This document shows, piece by piece, positions 63,482-64,000 of a stretch of 64,000 nucleotides of DNA (within the stretch, counting starts at the first letter, position 1; every line of letters starts with the position of its first letter). The notes beneath the pieces were generated by a model. It saw only the letters and a list, made by a program, of their open reading frames with translations. It was not told the origin of the DNA and ran no database searches. The position numbers were made by a program, and so were the translations under genes. The stretch is from the NCBI GenBank assembly GCA_033064195.1, contig JARBJD010000065.1, positions 239,602-303,601 on the forward strand, given 5' to 3'. Source of the stretch: Blattamonas nauphoetae (taxonomy: Eukaryota; Preaxostyla; Oxymonadida).

Positions 63482-63502
63482 CTTTATATAACAATAAAAA
63501 AT
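63482..63502 (-). promoter_or_regulatory. Virus-like promoter motif before the split orphan gene
   Basis: Minus strand ATTTTTTATTGTTATATAAA precedes the ATG at 63479. Confidence 0.6.
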
Positions 63503-64000
63503 ATATATTTGGGGTCCATTTTTCGAGACTCAACACCCTTTTTTATTTGCTTGAACAATGTATTAAATTGTGTCATTTCCCTCAGACTGGGAAAATTGCA
63601 GTAATTGTGAATTTACCTAATTTGTTCGATCAGACCCATCATCCGTCTCAAATGTCTTCATTTATGAAGAACACACTCATTCATTTTCTCGTCCGATTTG
63701 AAATGATCGTCCCGGTATCTTATTCTCTTATGTAGACTCAAAGGCATAGATTGCGCATTTATGTCGTGTTCATTCACGCCTTCTCCATTGTGATCTCCCT
63801 GAAAGTGAAAGTTCACAATCACCTCTCCATCGCATCCCACTGGCTGTAATAGTGTGTATTCTCTGTTCTTTTGGATCTCTAACTTCTCTCTTCTCCTCAT
63901 TCAGCATCAGTTTCATCCATGATGATCTCCTCTCCTCCTCACCAAAATCGGACTAGAACATCAGTTAAACATGCACATTCCTCCAAGAACATCATCGATC
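63503..64000. other. Right-hand end of the window, no supported gene
   Basis: An 80-codon minus-strand frame (63658-63900, containing NREYTLLQPVGCDGEVIV) is present but has no recognisable motif and could be chance or a fragment. The boundary of the virus-like block must lie here or beyond the window. Confidence 0.35.

Larger units (their letters stand above)
53023..63502. mobile_element. Putative endogenous virus-like element of the protist
   Basis: A block of A+T-rich genes, nearly all on the minus strand, with a common upstream motif (T-run plus TATTTT 7 to 25 bases before the ATG), two paralogous capsid-like proteins, two short paralogous MAPG-type proteins, a repeat-containing protein and several small orphans. 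It differs from host genes in base composition, in lacking short introns and in gene style. It is interrupted by a roughly 3-kb segment (about 54.93-57.97 kb) and by an inverted-repeat element (62642-63220). No polymerase, integrase, protease or ATPase is recognised, and no terminal inverted repeat was found. The viral nature is inferred from the capsid-like pair and promoter uniformity. Confidence 0.6.

Noticed and set aside
52705-63600. Terminal inverted repeats bounding the virus-like element
   Set aside because: CTAAATGG-type words near 52930 and 53700 share only a few bases, and nothing on the right side pairs with the left. The ends are not identified.

Overview
This window looks like nuclear DNA of a single-celled eukaryote. 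Genes lie close together on both strands and encode eukaryote-only machines: a WDR62/MAPKBP1-type WD40 protein, a gamma-tubulin complex protein, exocyst Sec10, CK2 alpha, UTP25, presenilin, an L-type lectin and importin beta-1. Many coding regions are split by very short GT-AG introns of about 30 to 46 bp, beside a few of 95 to 150 bp. The standard code fits, since TAA, TAG and TGA all end intact genes. The short introns, prokaryote-like genes (Fe-alcohol dehydrogenase, PEP/pyruvate-binding protein) and surface proteins suggest a flagellate such as a metamonad. That placement is inference and no rRNA is present to test it.

From 1 to 26.4 kb lies dense host housekeeping sequence. It holds a WD40 gene leaving the left edge, a zinc-finger protein, a 1,475-residue PEP/pyruvate-binding protein without introns, a kinase with eleven short introns, a TMEM86/YhhN protein, a multi-pass transporter-like protein, a GCP5/6-like protein, Sec10 and CK2 alpha in divergent orientation, and UTP25. 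From 26.4 to 30.6 kb is a patch of decay. A broken gene and a broken aldo/keto reductase flank an intact Fe-ADH, with near-identical 159-bp direct repeats on either side. From 30.6 to 40.9 kb come a CK1/TTBK-like kinase with a probable GC-AG intron, a coiled-coil protein, presenilin, a lectin cargo receptor and importin beta-1.

From 40.9 to 52.7 kb is a transposon graveyard: an 890-bp fold-back with Tc1/mariner-like ends, a 379-bp MITE with near-perfect 145-bp arms, a 410-bp inverted element, a Merlin/ISXO2-type transposase remnant, a 2.5-kb element with a DDE transposase that contains a spliceosomal intron, and a hAT fragment. A strongly codon-biased surface-protein-like gene stands alone at about 44.0 to 45.0 kb.

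From 53.0 to 63.5 kb is the most unusual part: a block of A+T-rich genes, each preceded by a T-run/TATTTT motif just before its ATG. Two are diverged paralogues of about 540 to 620 residues with features expected of jelly-roll capsid proteins. Two others are short MAPG-type proteins, one Gly-rich and hydrophobic. I interpret the block as an endogenous virus or virus-like element of the protist, now decaying. It carries several one-base frame breaks, a 579-bp inverted-repeat insertion with a TTA target duplication inside one gene, and a roughly 3-kb segment holding a broken surface-protein gene. No polymerase, integrase, protease or packaging ATPase is visible, so it is partial or of an undescribed type.
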